47,909 nt of DNA. Origin: CBEULR01 sp965544035. Lineage in GTDB: Bacteria > Bacillota > Desulfotomaculia > Desulfotomaculales > Desulforudaceae. Location of the stretch: positions 1-47,909 of the forward strand of contig CBEULR010000015.1 of NCBI GenBank assembly GCA_965544035.1, read 5' to 3'. A program made the translations under genes and the position numbers. Shown piece by piece: positions 34,930 through 44,198 of this stretch (the stretch's first letter is position 1; each line of letters opens with the position of its first letter). The notes beneath the pieces were generated by a model. It was not told the origin of the DNA. It worked only from the letters and a program-made list of their open reading frames with translations, and did no database searches.

Positions 34930-35648
34930 ACGCCTTCAAACACCACCAAAACTAGCGTTATGTTATCCCTTCCTCCGCGATCGAGGGCCAGCGACACAAG
35001 CTTCTCAACACACGCGCCGGGGTCCGGGATAGAACCAACGGTTTGGGCGATTTCATCATCATGGACCAGTCCGGTCAACCCGTCCGTACAAAGCAGCACC
35101 CGGTCGCCTTCCGTCAAAGAATAACGCCGAACATCCACATCGACTCCGCTCTCGGTTCCCAGCACACGGATTAATACATTTCGATAGGGATGCACACCTG
35201 CTTCCTCATCACTCAGCTTTCCCTGGTTGATTAATTCCTGTACCATGGAATGATCCTCGGTCAACCGCTGCGCACCGTCGTCCCTGATCAGGTAGACCCG
35301 GCTGTCGCCCACGTGAGCCACAACCAGCCCGCCATCCAGAAAGACACAGGCCGTCAGCGTGGTGCCCATCCCTTCATACAACTCATTTCTACGGGCTTCG
35401 GCAAAAACCTGGTTATTTGCCCAAATAACCGCCTCGGGCAGTGCTTCAGACGGTGCCGTTCCCTCATCAACCAGCCTGATATACTCCGCTTCCAGAGCGC
35501 GGAGCGCCATCCGGCTGGCCACCTCCCCGGCCTTGTGCCCGCCCATTCCGTCGGCCACGGCGAACAAACGGTATTCCTCGTTCACACAGTAATCATCCTC
35601 GTTATTCGCCCGTACCAATCCGGTCACGGACACTGCTTTCCACTTCAT
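34926..35648 (-). CDS. prpC: PP2C-type Ser/Thr phosphatase
   Basis: This 240-residue PP2C phosphatase reverses PrkC phosphorylation. Motifs are VRANNEDDYCV, FAVADGMGGHKAGEVAS, VAHVGDSRVYLI, LCTDGLTGLVHDDEI and GGRDNITLVLV, with the Asp residues binding Mn or Mg. The ATG at 35648 has GGGGGAG nearby; the frame extends to 35765, but that part overlaps rlmN. It forms the standard phosphatase-kinase pair. Confidence 0.95.
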   Translation of the reverse strand: MKWKAVSVTGLVRANNEDDYCVNEEYRLFAVADGMGGHKAGEVASRMALRALEAEYIRLVDEGTAPSEALPEAVIWANNQVFAEARRNELYEGMGTTLTACVFLDGGLVVAHVGDSRVYLIRDDGAQRLTEDHSMVQELINQGKLSDEEAGVHPYRNVLIRVLGTESGVDVDVRRYSLTEGDRVLLCTDGLTGLVHDDEIAQTVGSIPDPGACVEKLVSLALDRGGRDNITLVLVVFEGV

Positions 35649-35658
35649 ACCGACCGAC

Positions 35659-36690
35659 TCACTCCCCCTTGCGGTTCCGGTGCCGCAGCTGCCCGCAGGC
35701 CGCACCGATATCGGCACCCATCTCTCTGCGCACCGTGACCGAGATCCCGTTTCGTTCAAGGACATCCTGAAAACGGGCCACCGCCTCCCTGGTTGGCGGA
35801 CTGTAACCCCGCTCGGGAACGGGGTTTACCGGAATCAGGTTTACGTGACACAGCATCCCCCGTATCAGGTCAGCCAGTTCGGCGGCCTGTGCGGGCGTAT
35901 CGTTCACACCCTTTAGCAAAGCATATTCAAAAGTGACCCGGCGCCCCGTACGCACGGCATAATCCCGACAGGCAGGGATCAGCCGTTTCAGCGGATATCG
36001 ACGGTTCACAGGCATAAATCTGTTTCTCAGATCATCATTGGGTGCGTGCAGCGAAACCGCCAGAGTGATCCCCAGTCCCCGGTCGGCCAATTCCAAGATC
36101 TGCGGCACCAAGCCGCAGGTAGACAGGGTGATGCGCCGCCGACTGATCCCCAGACCGGAATCAGCCGAAAGCGTCTCGATGAAGCGCACGGTGTTCTCAA
36201 AATTATCCAGCGGCTCACCGGTACCCATAATCACCACCCGCTGCACATCGCGACCGGTATCACGCCGCACCGCCAGCACCTGGTCATAGATCTCTCCCGA
36301 CGTCAGATTACGCACCCAGCCCCCCAGCGCCGACGCACAAAAAGCACAGCCCATCCGACACCCGACCTGCGTGGAAACACAGACTGAGGTTCCGTAATCG
36401 TGTACCATCAGCACGGTCTCGACCGCGTTCCCGTCGGACAGGCCGAACAGGTATTTCACCGTATCCCCGTCCGCCGAAGACAGTCGTTTCAGCTGCATCA
36501 ACCGGCCGAGCGTGAAGCGGGCGGCCAGTTCGGACCGAAATGCGGCAGGCAGGCTGGTCATCACGTCGAATGACTCGGCGTCCTTCCGAAAAACCCACTC
36601 CGCCAACTGCCGCCCGCGGTATCGCGGCTGACCGAGCGCAATCGCCAGCTCCTGCATTTCCTCCAGGGAAAGATCTTTTAGGTTGATCAT
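35659..36690 (-). CDS. rlmN: 23S rRNA/tRNA adenine-C2 methyltransferase RlmN
   Basis: This 343-residue radical-SAM enzyme methylates A2503 of 23S rRNA and A37 of some tRNAs. The CxxxCxxC cluster site is CRMGCAFC near residue 110; GTGEPLDN near 155 and SLHAPNDDLR near 215 are further family motifs. Its C-terminal conserved cysteine lies in GADIGAACGQL. It lies between rsmB and prpC. Confidence 0.96.
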   Translation of the reverse strand: MINLKDLSLEEMQELAIALGQPRYRGRQLAEWVFRKDAESFDVMTSLPAAFRSELAARFTLGRLMQLKRLSSADGDTVKYLFGLSDGNAVETVLMVHDYGTSVCVSTQVGCRMGCAFCASALGGWVRNLTSGEIYDQVLAVRRDTGRDVQRVVIMGTGEPLDNFENTVRFIETLSADSGLGISRRRITLSTCGLVPQILELADRGLGITLAVSLHAPNDDLRNRFMPVNRRYPLKRLIPACRDYAVRTGRRVTFEYALLKGVNDTPAQAAELADLIRGMLCHVNLIPVNPVPERGYSPPTREAVARFQDVLERNGISVTVRREMGADIGAACGQLRHRNRKGE

Positions 36691-36696
36691 ATTATC

Positions 36697-36795
36697 ATCA
36701 GTAGCGAATAGCGAGTATCCAGTATTTGCTAGAGCAGAGGAAAACCAGTAGCCGGTAGTCAGTTCTCCTGACTCCTGACTCCTGACTCCTGACCA
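36697..36795. repeat. Degenerate repeat with ctcctga heptamers
   Basis: Between rlmN and rsmB lies CAGTAGCGAATAGCGAGTATCC followed downstream by four perfect copies of the heptamer CTCCTGA at 36765-36792. The first part resembles the sequence just inside the right window end. Such AGTAG/CTCCTGA-rich stretches look like a genome-wide non-coding repeat family. Confidence 0.65.
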
Positions 36796-38151
36796 CTACA
36801 AGTTCCTCTTCCTCATCCGGGCAATGAAGAAACCATCAACGCCGTGGACGTGCGGCAGCAGCTGAATGTATCCCCGGCTCAGTTCGGCATCACCCAGACC
36901 CGACGGGAGGAACGGTCTCAAGTCCTCCAGGACGAAGTCCGGATGGTTCTCCAGAAAGCGTTTAATCTGACCGGTGTTTTCCTCCGCGGTAATGGTACAC
37001 GTACTGTACACCAATACACCGCCGCGCCTGACACAGCGGGCGGCGCCGCGCAGGATTTCCTCCTGAAGCCTCACCAGCCCCGGGAGTTGTCCCGGTTCTT
37101 TCCGCCAGCGGGCATCGGGCCGCCGGCGCAAGACTCCCAGCCCCGAGCAGGGGGCATCGACCAGCACGTAATCCGCCCAGCCCTCCAGGTCCCCAGGCAG
37201 GCTTCGTGAATCCTGACACACCGTCTCCACACAGGTGACACCCAGACGTTCACAGTTCTCACGAATCAAATCCAGTTTATGCGGGTGGATATCCAGCGCT
37301 CTGATTACACCCTCATTACCCATGAGCTGTGCGAGATGGGTGGTCTTCCCGCCGGGAGCGCTGCAGACGTCGATCACCCGGGTGCCGTGTGCCGGGTTTA
37401 CCGCATGGGCTACCAGCATTGAGCTCTCATCCTGGATCTGAAAAACTCCGGCGTGGAAGCTTGACAGCGTCCGCAACGACAGGAACCCCTTTATCTCCAG
37501 CCCTTCCGGCGCAAACCGGGTTGCCCTTACAGTCAACCCCTCCTGCTCCAAGGTGCGGATGAGGTCTTCCCGACTGGTGCGCAGGGTGTTCGTCCGTACA
37601 GTATTGGGCGGCGTGGTATTGTCGGCCCGGCACAGGCTGACGGTTTCCTCGAAGCCGAACTCCCTGAGCCAGCGTTCCACCAGCCAGGTGGGATGCGAAT
37701 ACCGCAGAGCGATATGGCTGATCAGATCTTCCTCCGCACTGGGAAACACGATGTCGTCCTTTTGTCGCACAACGTTCCGCAGCACACCGTTCACAAACCG
37801 GACCGCGCCCGGAGTGCCGTATTTCTTGGCCAGCTCAACGGCCTCGTTGCAGGCGGCGGCGGGAGGGACCTTGTCCATATAGAATACCTGGTATGCCCCC
37901 ATCCTCAGGATGTTCCTGATCCAAACCGATTGGGTACCAAGAGGCTTCTGCAGAAAGCGGGACAAAATCCAGTCCAGAGTATTGAGCGTCCTCAGCGTAC
38001 CGTAAGAGAGCTCGGTTGCAAAGGCCCGGTCAAGTTTTCCCGGCTGATACTGTTCAAGGGCCCTGTTCAGAGCCAGGTTCGCATAAGCTCCTTCCGATTC
38101 AACGGCCTTCAAAACGTGCAGTGCGATCTCTCGCGCCGGAATCTCAGACAA
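36796..38151 (-). CDS. rsmB: 16S rRNA cytosine-C5 methyltransferase RsmB
   Basis: This protein of about 451 residues has an N-terminal NusB-like RNA-binding domain (residues 1-140) and a C-terminal SAM-dependent methyltransferase domain. The methyltransferase part shows VCSAPGGKTTHLAQLMG, DAPCSGLG and YSTCTITAEENTGQI, with the catalytic cysteine in the last. It modifies C967 of 16S rRNA. I prefer the TTG at 38151 (GGAATGGAGAG upstream), 25 bases after fmt; the frame is open to 38226. Confidence 0.93.
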   Translation of the reverse strand: MSEIPAREIALHVLKAVESEGAYANLALNRALEQYQPGKLDRAFATELSYGTLRTLNTLDWILSRFLQKPLGTQSVWIRNILRMGAYQVFYMDKVPPAAACNEAVELAKKYGTPGAVRFVNGVLRNVVRQKDDIVFPSAEEDLISHIALRYSHPTWLVERWLREFGFEETVSLCRADNTTPPNTVRTNTLRTSREDLIRTLEQEGLTVRATRFAPEGLEIKGFLSLRTLSSFHAGVFQIQDESSMLVAHAVNPAHGTRVIDVCSAPGGKTTHLAQLMGNEGVIRALDIHPHKLDLIRENCERLGVTCVETVCQDSRSLPGDLEGWADYVLVDAPCSGLGVLRRRPDARWRKEPGQLPGLVRLQEEILRGAARCVRRGGVLVYSTCTITAEENTGQIKRFLENHPDFVLEDLRPFLPSGLGDAELSRGYIQLLPHVHGVDGFFIARMRKRNL

Positions 38152-38176
38152 CTCTCCATTCCCCTTTTTCAATAGA

Positions 38177-39115
38177 CTATTGCAGCAAGGTGCGTGCAGG
38201 CAGCCGGTGACCACGCAGGTAATCACCAGCCGACATCCGCCGGCCGCCGGCCGGCTGCAGTTCGGTAATCACCACCCGGCCCTGTGCCGCCTGTACTATT
38301 ATACCGTATTCGGGGTCGGCCGCCAGCACCTGACCGGGTTGTCCCTGCGCATCGTTTTCGGATGGTTCGGCTTCCACCCGCCAGATCTTTACCCGTTCAT
38401 TCCCGATCCGCGTACACGCACCAGGCCAAGGATCCATTCCCCGCACCTGGTTGCGGATATCTTCGGCCGGACGATCCCAGCGGATCAGTTCATCATTCTT
38501 GGTCAGCATCGGCGCATAGGTAGCCTCCGCCGGATCCTGAGGTTCACGGGGCGCCACGCCTCGTTGCACCAGGTCAAGGGTCTTTACCAACAACTCGGCG
38601 CCCACCTCGGCCAACCGGTCGTGCAGTGTTCCGACGGTGTCGTCGCGCCGGATGGGAACTCTGGTCCTCAGGATCATATCGCCGGTGTCCATCCCCTCAT
38701 CCATATACATTGTAGTCACGCCGGTGACCGTTTCCCCATTGATAATCGCCCGGTGGATGGGGGCCGCGCCCCGGTAGCGCGGGAGAAGCGAAGCATGCAG
38801 GTTGATGCACCCCAACGGCGGTATATCAAGCACCGCCCGCGGAAGAATCTGCCCGAATGCGACAACGACGATAATCTCAGGTGCCGCCGTTCGAAGAAGC
38901 TCGATGAAGTCCGGATCACGCACCCGCTCGGGCTGCCACACCTCAATTCCGGCCTTTTGGGCGAATTCTTTGACGGGCGGCGGCAGCAGCTTCCTCCCCC
39001 TGCCGCGGGGACGGTCAGGCTGGGTCACCACCCGTGAGACGGAAAACCCGGCATTGAGGAGGGCCTTCAGCGAGGCCACCGCAAAGTCGGGTGTACCCAT
39101 GAACACAATACTCAT
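38177..39115 (-). CDS. fmt: Methionyl-tRNA formyltransferase
   Basis: This 312-residue enzyme formylates initiator Met-tRNA using 10-formyl-THF. It has IVFMGTPDFAVASLKAL at the N-terminus, the active-site INLHASLLPRYRGAAPIHRAI near residue 105 (Asn and His) and GVTTMYMDEGMDTGDMIL, then a C-terminal OB-fold tRNA-binding domain. It lies between rsmB and def. Confidence 0.96.
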   Translation of the reverse strand: MSIVFMGTPDFAVASLKALLNAGFSVSRVVTQPDRPRGRGRKLLPPPVKEFAQKAGIEVWQPERVRDPDFIELLRTAAPEIIVVVAFGQILPRAVLDIPPLGCINLHASLLPRYRGAAPIHRAIINGETVTGVTTMYMDEGMDTGDMILRTRVPIRRDDTVGTLHDRLAEVGAELLVKTLDLVQRGVAPREPQDPAEATYAPMLTKNDELIRWDRPAEDIRNQVRGMDPWPGACTRIGNERVKIWRVEAEPSENDAQGQPGQVLAADPEYGIIVQAAQGRVVITELQPAGGRRMSAGDYLRGHRLPARTLLQ

Positions 39116-39122
39116 TAACGGG

Positions 39123-39575
39123 CTACTCCTTATAAACCTTGACGGCGCGGTCGGTGAAAACGATTCCGTCCAGGTGGTCTATTTCATGCTGCAGGGCGCG
39201 CGCCAGAAAGCCCTGGGCCGAGATATATACTTCCTCCCCCTTGAGATCGAAACCCCGCACCTTGACCGACAGTGCCCGATCCACTTCGCCCCAGATTCCG
39301 GGGAAGCTCAGGCAGCCTTCCTTGCCCCGCTCTTTTCCGGAGGCTTCCAGAATCTCGGGGTTGATTAAGGTCGTCAGTCCCTCACCCAAATCAATGACGA
39401 TCACCCGTTTGGAAATCCCGATCTGCGGCGCGGCCAGCCCGATACCGCCCGCCTCATACATCGTTTCGGCCATGTTCTGGACCATGCGCTTCAGGTTGGG
39501 CGTAATCTTGGTAACCTCTTTCGCCTTTTCACGCAGTACCGGATCGGGATAGCGTACAATGTGCAGTATTGCCAC
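39123..39575 (-). CDS. def: Peptide deformylase
   Basis: This 150-residue metalloenzyme removes the formyl group from new proteins. The three family motifs are GIGLAAPQIG near residue 44, EGCLSFPGI near 90 (metal-binding Cys) and HEIDHLDG near 132 (two metal His and the catalytic Glu). It is next to fmt, as usual. Confidence 0.97.
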   Translation of the reverse strand: MAILHIVRYPDPVLREKAKEVTKITPNLKRMVQNMAETMYEAGGIGLAAPQIGISKRVIVIDLGEGLTTLINPEILEASGKERGKEGCLSFPGIWGEVDRALSVKVRGFDLKGEEVYISAQGFLARALQHEIDHLDGIVFTDRAVKVYKE

Positions 39576-39620
39576 GGTATAATTCCTCCTAATCTGTATC
39601 TCAAGCAGGATACCGTTATC

Positions 39621-41840
39621 CTACATAATATATTCCGGATCGATATCAATACTTACCGTCACACGGCGCCCTGAAACCCGACGGAACCGCTCGAGCGTAT
39701 CACGCAGCAGAGAACGCAGTATCCGGGCCTGAGGCGCCTTCAACACCAAGTGCCACCGATACTGGTCCTTCAGCTTTGGTATCGGAGCGGGCACCGGCCC
39801 CATAATCTGCACCCCATCCCCGCCGGAAGGCATGAGGTTTCTGCGGAATGTATGCGCGGCCTCGCTCACCTCACGCTCATTTCCGCCCCTGATCACCACC
39901 CGCGCCAGAGAACTGAACGGCGGATACCCCAGTTTCCGTCTGACACCCATCTCCCGGATAAAAAACTGCTCATAATTCTGTCGGGACGCCGCCTGGATCG
40001 AGTAGTGCTCCGGACAGTAGGTCTGGATGATCACTTCCCCGGCCAGTTCGCCGCGGCCCGCCCGGCCGGCCACTTGGGTCACCAGCTGAAAAGTTCGCTC
40101 GGCCGCCCGGAAATCAGGCAGGAGAAGACTGGTATCCGCATTAATCACGCCCACAATCGTCACACCGGGAATGTCGAGCCCCTTTGCTACCATCTGCGTT
40201 CCGATCAGGATATCCGCCCGCCCCTGGGAAAAGGCCCGCAAAATTCGCTCATGGGCATACTTGCGCGTCACCGTATCTCCGTCCATGCGCAGGACACGGG
40301 CTTCCGGGAACAGGGACTCCACTTCTTCCTCCACCTTTTGCGTCCCCGTTCCAAGCGTGCTCAGGTGTTCGCTCCGGCAGGACGGGCAGTACGGCGGCTG
40401 CGGTATCTTGTAACCACAGTAATGACAGCGCAGGACTCCGTCCCGGTGTTGGGTCAGACTGATCGCACAGTGGGGACAGCGCATCACCATCCCGCACTCC
40501 CGGCACAGCACCACCGAGCTGTAACCCCGCCGGTTCAGGAAAAGAATCGCCTGTTCGGACTTGGCAAGCTTCTCCCTTATTCTTTCCACCAAAAGGCGGC
40601 TGAACACCCGCCGGTTCCCCGCGCGGTGCTCCTCGCGCAGATCAACCACTGAAACCTTGGGCAGCGGGCGCGCATCGATCCGGCGGCTGAGCTTTAGAAG
40701 GCCAGATACGCCCTTGATCGCCCCGGAATATGTCTTCAGCGCGGGCGTGGCCGTTCCAAGCACAACCACGGCCTTATGCATGGTGGCGCGGGCAAGAACC
40801 ACATCCCGAGCGTGGTACTTCGGATCTTCTTCCTGCTTATAAGAGGATTCGTGTTCCTCATCCATTATTATAAGTCCTATGTCGGGTAAGGGTGCAAATA
40901 CCGCCGACCGGGCCCCCAGCACCACCGGTGCGGCACCGTCGGCGATACGCTGCCACTCGTCGAACCGTTCACCCGCCCCCAGACGGGAATGAAGCACGGC
41001 CACCCGCTTCCCGAAGCGCGCCCTGAACCTATCAATCATCTGCCCGGTTAAGGCAATCTCCGGCACCAGAACCAGCGCCTGCCGTCCGCGCTCCAGGATG
41101 CTCCGTACGGCACTGAGGTAAACCTCGGTCTTGCCGCTGCCGGTCACCCCGTGGAGCAAAAACATCCTCCGTTTCCCGGCATCGAAACCGCTCTCGATGG
41201 CCCTCACCGCCGCCTCCTGCTCCCCGCTGAGAACCGGAGGAGAATCGGGCTCACTCTCCCAGGGATAGGGATGCCGGGCCACACTCATCCGGGATACCGT
41301 CAACAATCCCTTGCTGATCAACGTGCTGATAACATCCGGTGATGCCCCGGCCAAATCCGCCAGCTCACGCCGGGTTAAACCCGGGCACTGCTGAACGGTC
41401 CGCCACACAGCGGCCTGCTTCGGCGCACGTTTCAATTGTTCCTCAACTTCTTCCGGGGAGACTCCCTGGGGGGGATGGATCGTCTCAACGAAACGCGCCG
41501 CTCCGGCGCGTACCGGTGCCGCGATGGTCCGCAGCGCCTTAGCGGTAGGGCAGAGCCAGCGCCGGGCAACCCACTTGGCCAGCGCGTACAATTCCGGGGT
41601 AAAAACGGGCTCAGTATCAATGACTCTTAGAATATCTCTGGTCTCCGCAACAGCCGGGGTTGAGGAAAAACCGACCACATAGCCCGTCAGGCGACGCCCG
41701 CCGAAGGGGACGGTCACGCGCATTCCCATCGCTATAGAACCCCGCATGTCCACGGGGACGTGATAGTGATACACCCGGTCGGTCTGGGGCACCGGAAGGT
41801 CGACAATCACCTCGGCATAGGCACGCTCATCGCTCAACAC
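39621..41840 (-). CDS. priA: Primosomal protein N' (PriA helicase)
   Basis: This replication-restart helicase of about 739 residues acts at stalled forks. It has an N-terminal 3'-DNA-binding domain, Walker A LHGVTGSGKTEVYL near residue 230, DEEH box IIMDEEHESSYKQ, GTATPAL, two zinc-binding groups (CRECGMVMRCPHC, CHYCGYKIPQPPYCPSC) and QVAGRAGRGELAGEVIIQT. The start is one of three adjacent candidates (GTG, GTG, TTG at 41843-41837) after GGGAGG; I give the middle one. It slightly overlaps coaBC. Confidence 0.95.
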   Translation of the reverse strand: MLSDERAYAEVIVDLPVPQTDRVYHYHVPVDMRGSIAMGMRVTVPFGGRRLTGYVVGFSSTPAVAETRDILRVIDTEPVFTPELYALAKWVARRWLCPTAKALRTIAAPVRAGAARFVETIHPPQGVSPEEVEEQLKRAPKQAAVWRTVQQCPGLTRRELADLAGASPDVISTLISKGLLTVSRMSVARHPYPWESEPDSPPVLSGEQEAAVRAIESGFDAGKRRMFLLHGVTGSGKTEVYLSAVRSILERGRQALVLVPEIALTGQMIDRFRARFGKRVAVLHSRLGAGERFDEWQRIADGAAPVVLGARSAVFAPLPDIGLIIMDEEHESSYKQEEDPKYHARDVVLARATMHKAVVVLGTATPALKTYSGAIKGVSGLLKLSRRIDARPLPKVSVVDLREEHRAGNRRVFSRLLVERIREKLAKSEQAILFLNRRGYSSVVLCRECGMVMRCPHCAISLTQHRDGVLRCHYCGYKIPQPPYCPSCRSEHLSTLGTGTQKVEEEVESLFPEARVLRMDGDTVTRKYAHERILRAFSQGRADILIGTQMVAKGLDIPGVTIVGVINADTSLLLPDFRAAERTFQLVTQVAGRAGRGELAGEVIIQTYCPEHYSIQAASRQNYEQFFIREMGVRRKLGYPPFSSLARVVIRGGNEREVSEAAHTFRRNLMPSGGDGVQIMGPVPAPIPKLKDQYRWHLVLKAPQARILRSLLRDTLERFRRVSGRRVTVSIDIDPEYIM

Positions 41841-43035
41841 CACAGCCTCCCGCCAGATCCCTGACTTCGTCCAATATCCGGTGCGCAAGCGCCGATTTCT
41901 CCATCATCGGCAGCCGGCTGACCCGGCCGTCCGGGTAGGCGAATACCGCGATATTGGTGTCTACGTCAAATCCCGCCCCGGGGCGGGTCACATCGTTCGC
42001 CACAATCAGGTCGGCGCCCTTGGTCCGCGCCTTGGCCACGGCACGTTCCTCCAGCTGTTCGGTTTCAGCGGCAAATCCGACGAGGACGAATGATCTCTTG
42101 AGAGCCCCCAGCTCAGCCAGAATATCTACCGTTGGCTCCAGGATCAGGGAACCGGCTTCCCGGCTCTTCTTTATCTTGGTGTCCGCCTGTTCCCGGGGAC
42201 GATAATCGGCCACGGCGGCGGCTTTGATCACCGCATCGCAGCCTTCCAAGTGCTCCAGAACAGCCCGCCTCATTTCAGCGGCCGTTTCCACAAAAACCGC
42301 CCTGACTCCCGGCGGCGGGGCCAGCGCCGTCGGCCCGGTGACCAGGATCACCTCTGCACCGCGCTGTCTGGCGGCCCGGGCCACCGCATAACCCATCTTG
42401 CCGGAACTGCGGTTTGATATATACCGCACCGGATCCAACGGTTCCCTGGTCGGACCGGCCGTAACCAGGATACGCCTTCCAGTCAAATCCCGGTCGGAGG
42501 CAAGGTCGGCAATGGCCTCAACAATCGTCTCGACTGCCGGCAGCCTGCCGGGGCCTTTCTCACCACAGGCCAGCCTGCCGGAACAGGGCTCGAGAAAATG
42601 ATAACCCAGTGCCGTCAGCGTCTGAATGTTGCGCTGCACCACCGGGTTGGCATACATTGTCGTATTCATCGCCGGGCAGAACAGAACGGGCCGGTCGAAG
42701 GCCAAAAACAGCGTCGTCAACAAGTCGTCGGCAATACCTGCGGCGGCCTTCCCCAATATATTCGCCGTAGCCGGGGCAATCACCATGATCTCCCCCCAGC
42801 GGGCGATCTCGATATGCGATACACCGCTTGTCCGGGGAGCAAACATATCGGACTCGGCCGGTCGACCGGTGATGGTCTGCAGTGCAAGAGGAGCGACGAA
42901 ATCTTTCGCCGCAGCGGTCATTACAACCTGCACCTCTGCTTGGCGCTTCACCAGGCAGCCGGCGATTTCCACGGCCTTGTAGGCGGCGATACCTCCTGTA
43001 ACGCCCAGGATCACACGTCTACCGGCCAGCACCAA
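41827..43035 (-). CDS. coaBC: Phosphopantothenoylcysteine synthetase/decarboxylase
   Basis: This 402-residue bifunctional CoA-biosynthesis enzyme has a flavin-dependent decarboxylase domain (about residues 1-180: GVTGGIAAYKAVEI, the CPAMNTTMYANP clamp and a catalytic cysteine in SGRLACGEKGPGRL). The CTP-dependent synthetase domain (about 190-400) has ITAGPTREPLDPVRYISN-type sequence, KMGYAVARAA and AAAVADYRP. It lies between rpoZ and priA. Confidence 0.95.
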   Translation of the reverse strand: MVLAGRRVILGVTGGIAAYKAVEIAGCLVKRQAEVQVVMTAAAKDFVAPLALQTITGRPAESDMFAPRTSGVSHIEIARWGEIMVIAPATANILGKAAAGIADDLLTTLFLAFDRPVLFCPAMNTTMYANPVVQRNIQTLTALGYHFLEPCSGRLACGEKGPGRLPAVETIVEAIADLASDRDLTGRRILVTAGPTREPLDPVRYISNRSSGKMGYAVARAARQRGAEVILVTGPTALAPPPGVRAVFVETAAEMRRAVLEHLEGCDAVIKAAAVADYRPREQADTKIKKSREAGSLILEPTVDILAELGALKRSFVLVGFAAETEQLEERAVAKARTKGADLIVANDVTRPGAGFDVDTNIAVFAYPDGRVSRLPMMEKSALAHRILDEVRDLAGGCGVER

Positions 43036-43050
43036 CGATAATCACCCCTG

Positions 43051-43260
43051 CTATTTGATACCGTCTTTGGTCTGACGGAACTGAAGACGGTCTTCTGCAA
43101 TCTCCCGTAGGGCCCTTGTAACGGGTTTCCCCGGCTCGGGGGTAATCCCCTCGTTTTCCTTGTCCACCAGCGCACGCGCCCTCTTAGCGGCCACAACTAC
43201 AAGTGTATAGCGGCTGTCCGCTTTTTTCATCAACTCATCCAGTGAAGGACGGTTCATCAT
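43051..43260 (-). CDS. rpoZ: RNA polymerase omega subunit
   Basis: This small protein of about 69 residues has the omega signature SLDELMKKADSRYTLVVVAAKRAR, then KPVTRALREIAEDRL. It promotes RNA polymerase assembly. The start is an ATG at 43260 or 43257 after GGGGGATAAAGGA; the longer frame to 43344 would overlap gmk and is unlikely. Confidence 0.92.
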   Translation of the reverse strand: MMNRPSLDELMKKADSRYTLVVVAAKRARALVDKENEGITPEPGKPVTRALREIAEDRLQFRQTKDGIK

Positions 43261-43310
43261 TCCTTTATCCCCCTGCATCATAAAAGGAGCTTCTGCAAAG
43301 TGCCCCTGTG

Positions 43311-43898
43311 CTATTCCGACACCCGAAAGTATTTCGTACGACATTTTTCCGCCACCATTATCGAATTGATTTTAGACACCGCATCTTCCACCCGGTCGTT
43401 CACAACCACATAGTCATACCGGTGCACCGCCTGCATTTCCCCGCGCGCCCATTCCAGGCGGCGTTTAATCTTCTCGGCCGAGTCCGTCCCGCGCATGATC
43501 AACCGCCGTTCCAACTCTTCAAACGAAGGCGGACACAAGAAAACCAGGACGGCTTCCGGAAACCGCTCTTTCACCTGCAGCGCACCCTGGACATCGATCT
43601 CCAACAGCACATCCCGCCCCCGGTCCAGCAGGCCCATCACCGGTCCGCGGGGGGTCCCGTAGAAATCGCCGTACACCTCTGCCCACTCAAGGACCTCGCC
43701 GGCGGCAACCATTTCCTTGAACCGCTCACGGCTGACGAAGTAATAGTGTACTCCTTCCACTTCCCCGATACGCGGTTCACGCGTGGTCACCGAGACCGAA
43801 AGGTGAATCGTCGGTGAACGCTCAAGAAGGGCACGACAAACCGTGCCCTTTCCGGAACCGGACGGACCGGATATTACCGCCAGGATGCCGTGCACCAA
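43311..43898 (-). CDS. gmk: Guanylate kinase
   Basis: This 195-residue kinase phosphorylates GMP. The P-loop ISGPSGSGKGTVCRALLER is near residue 9, followed by SVSVTTREPRIGEVEGVHY for GMP binding and LLEIDVQGALQVKE. It is in the conserved order remA-gmk-rpoZ-coaBC. Confidence 0.97.
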   Translation of the reverse strand: MVHGILAVISGPSGSGKGTVCRALLERSPTIHLSVSVTTREPRIGEVEGVHYYFVSRERFKEMVAAGEVLEWAEVYGDFYGTPRGPVMGLLDRGRDVLLEIDVQGALQVKERFPEAVLVFLCPPSFEELERRLIMRGTDSAEKIKRRLEWARGEMQAVHRYDYVVVNDRVEDAVSKINSIMVAEKCRTKYFRVSE

Positions 43899-43913
43899 GC
43901 GCCCCTCCCGCGT

Positions 43914-44186
43914 CTAAGCTTCATCCATCTGCTGGTTCTGTTCCGCCTTGTTTACCAAACGGTGGGCCACTGTCTCCGGCTGTACCGCGGAAAGAATGAT
44001 GTGATCCGAATCGGTGATGATAACCGCTCTGGTCCTGCGGCCGTACGTGGCATCAATCAGGATTCCCCGGTCCCGGGCCTCGGTAATTATCCGCTTGATC
44101 GGCGCCGATTCCGGACTCACAATGGCAACGATACGGTTGGCCGACACGATGTTCCCGAAACCGATATTGATTAATCTGATATCCAT
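43914..44186 (-). CDS. remA: RemA family DNA-binding regulator (DUF370)
   Basis: This 90-residue protein is related to RemA, which activates biofilm-matrix and osmoprotection genes in Bacillus. The family core INIGFGNIVSANRIVAIVSP is followed by RRTRAVIITDSDHIILSAVQ. The ATG at 44186 has AAGGGGG upstream. In many Firmicutes the gene lies, as here, between yicC and gmk; its targets in this organism are unknown. Confidence 0.9.
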   Translation of the reverse strand: MDIRLINIGFGNIVSANRIVAIVSPESAPIKRIITEARDRGILIDATYGRRTRAVIITDSDHIILSAVQPETVAHRLVNKAEQNQQMDEA

Positions 44187-44198
44187 CAAAGTGCCCCC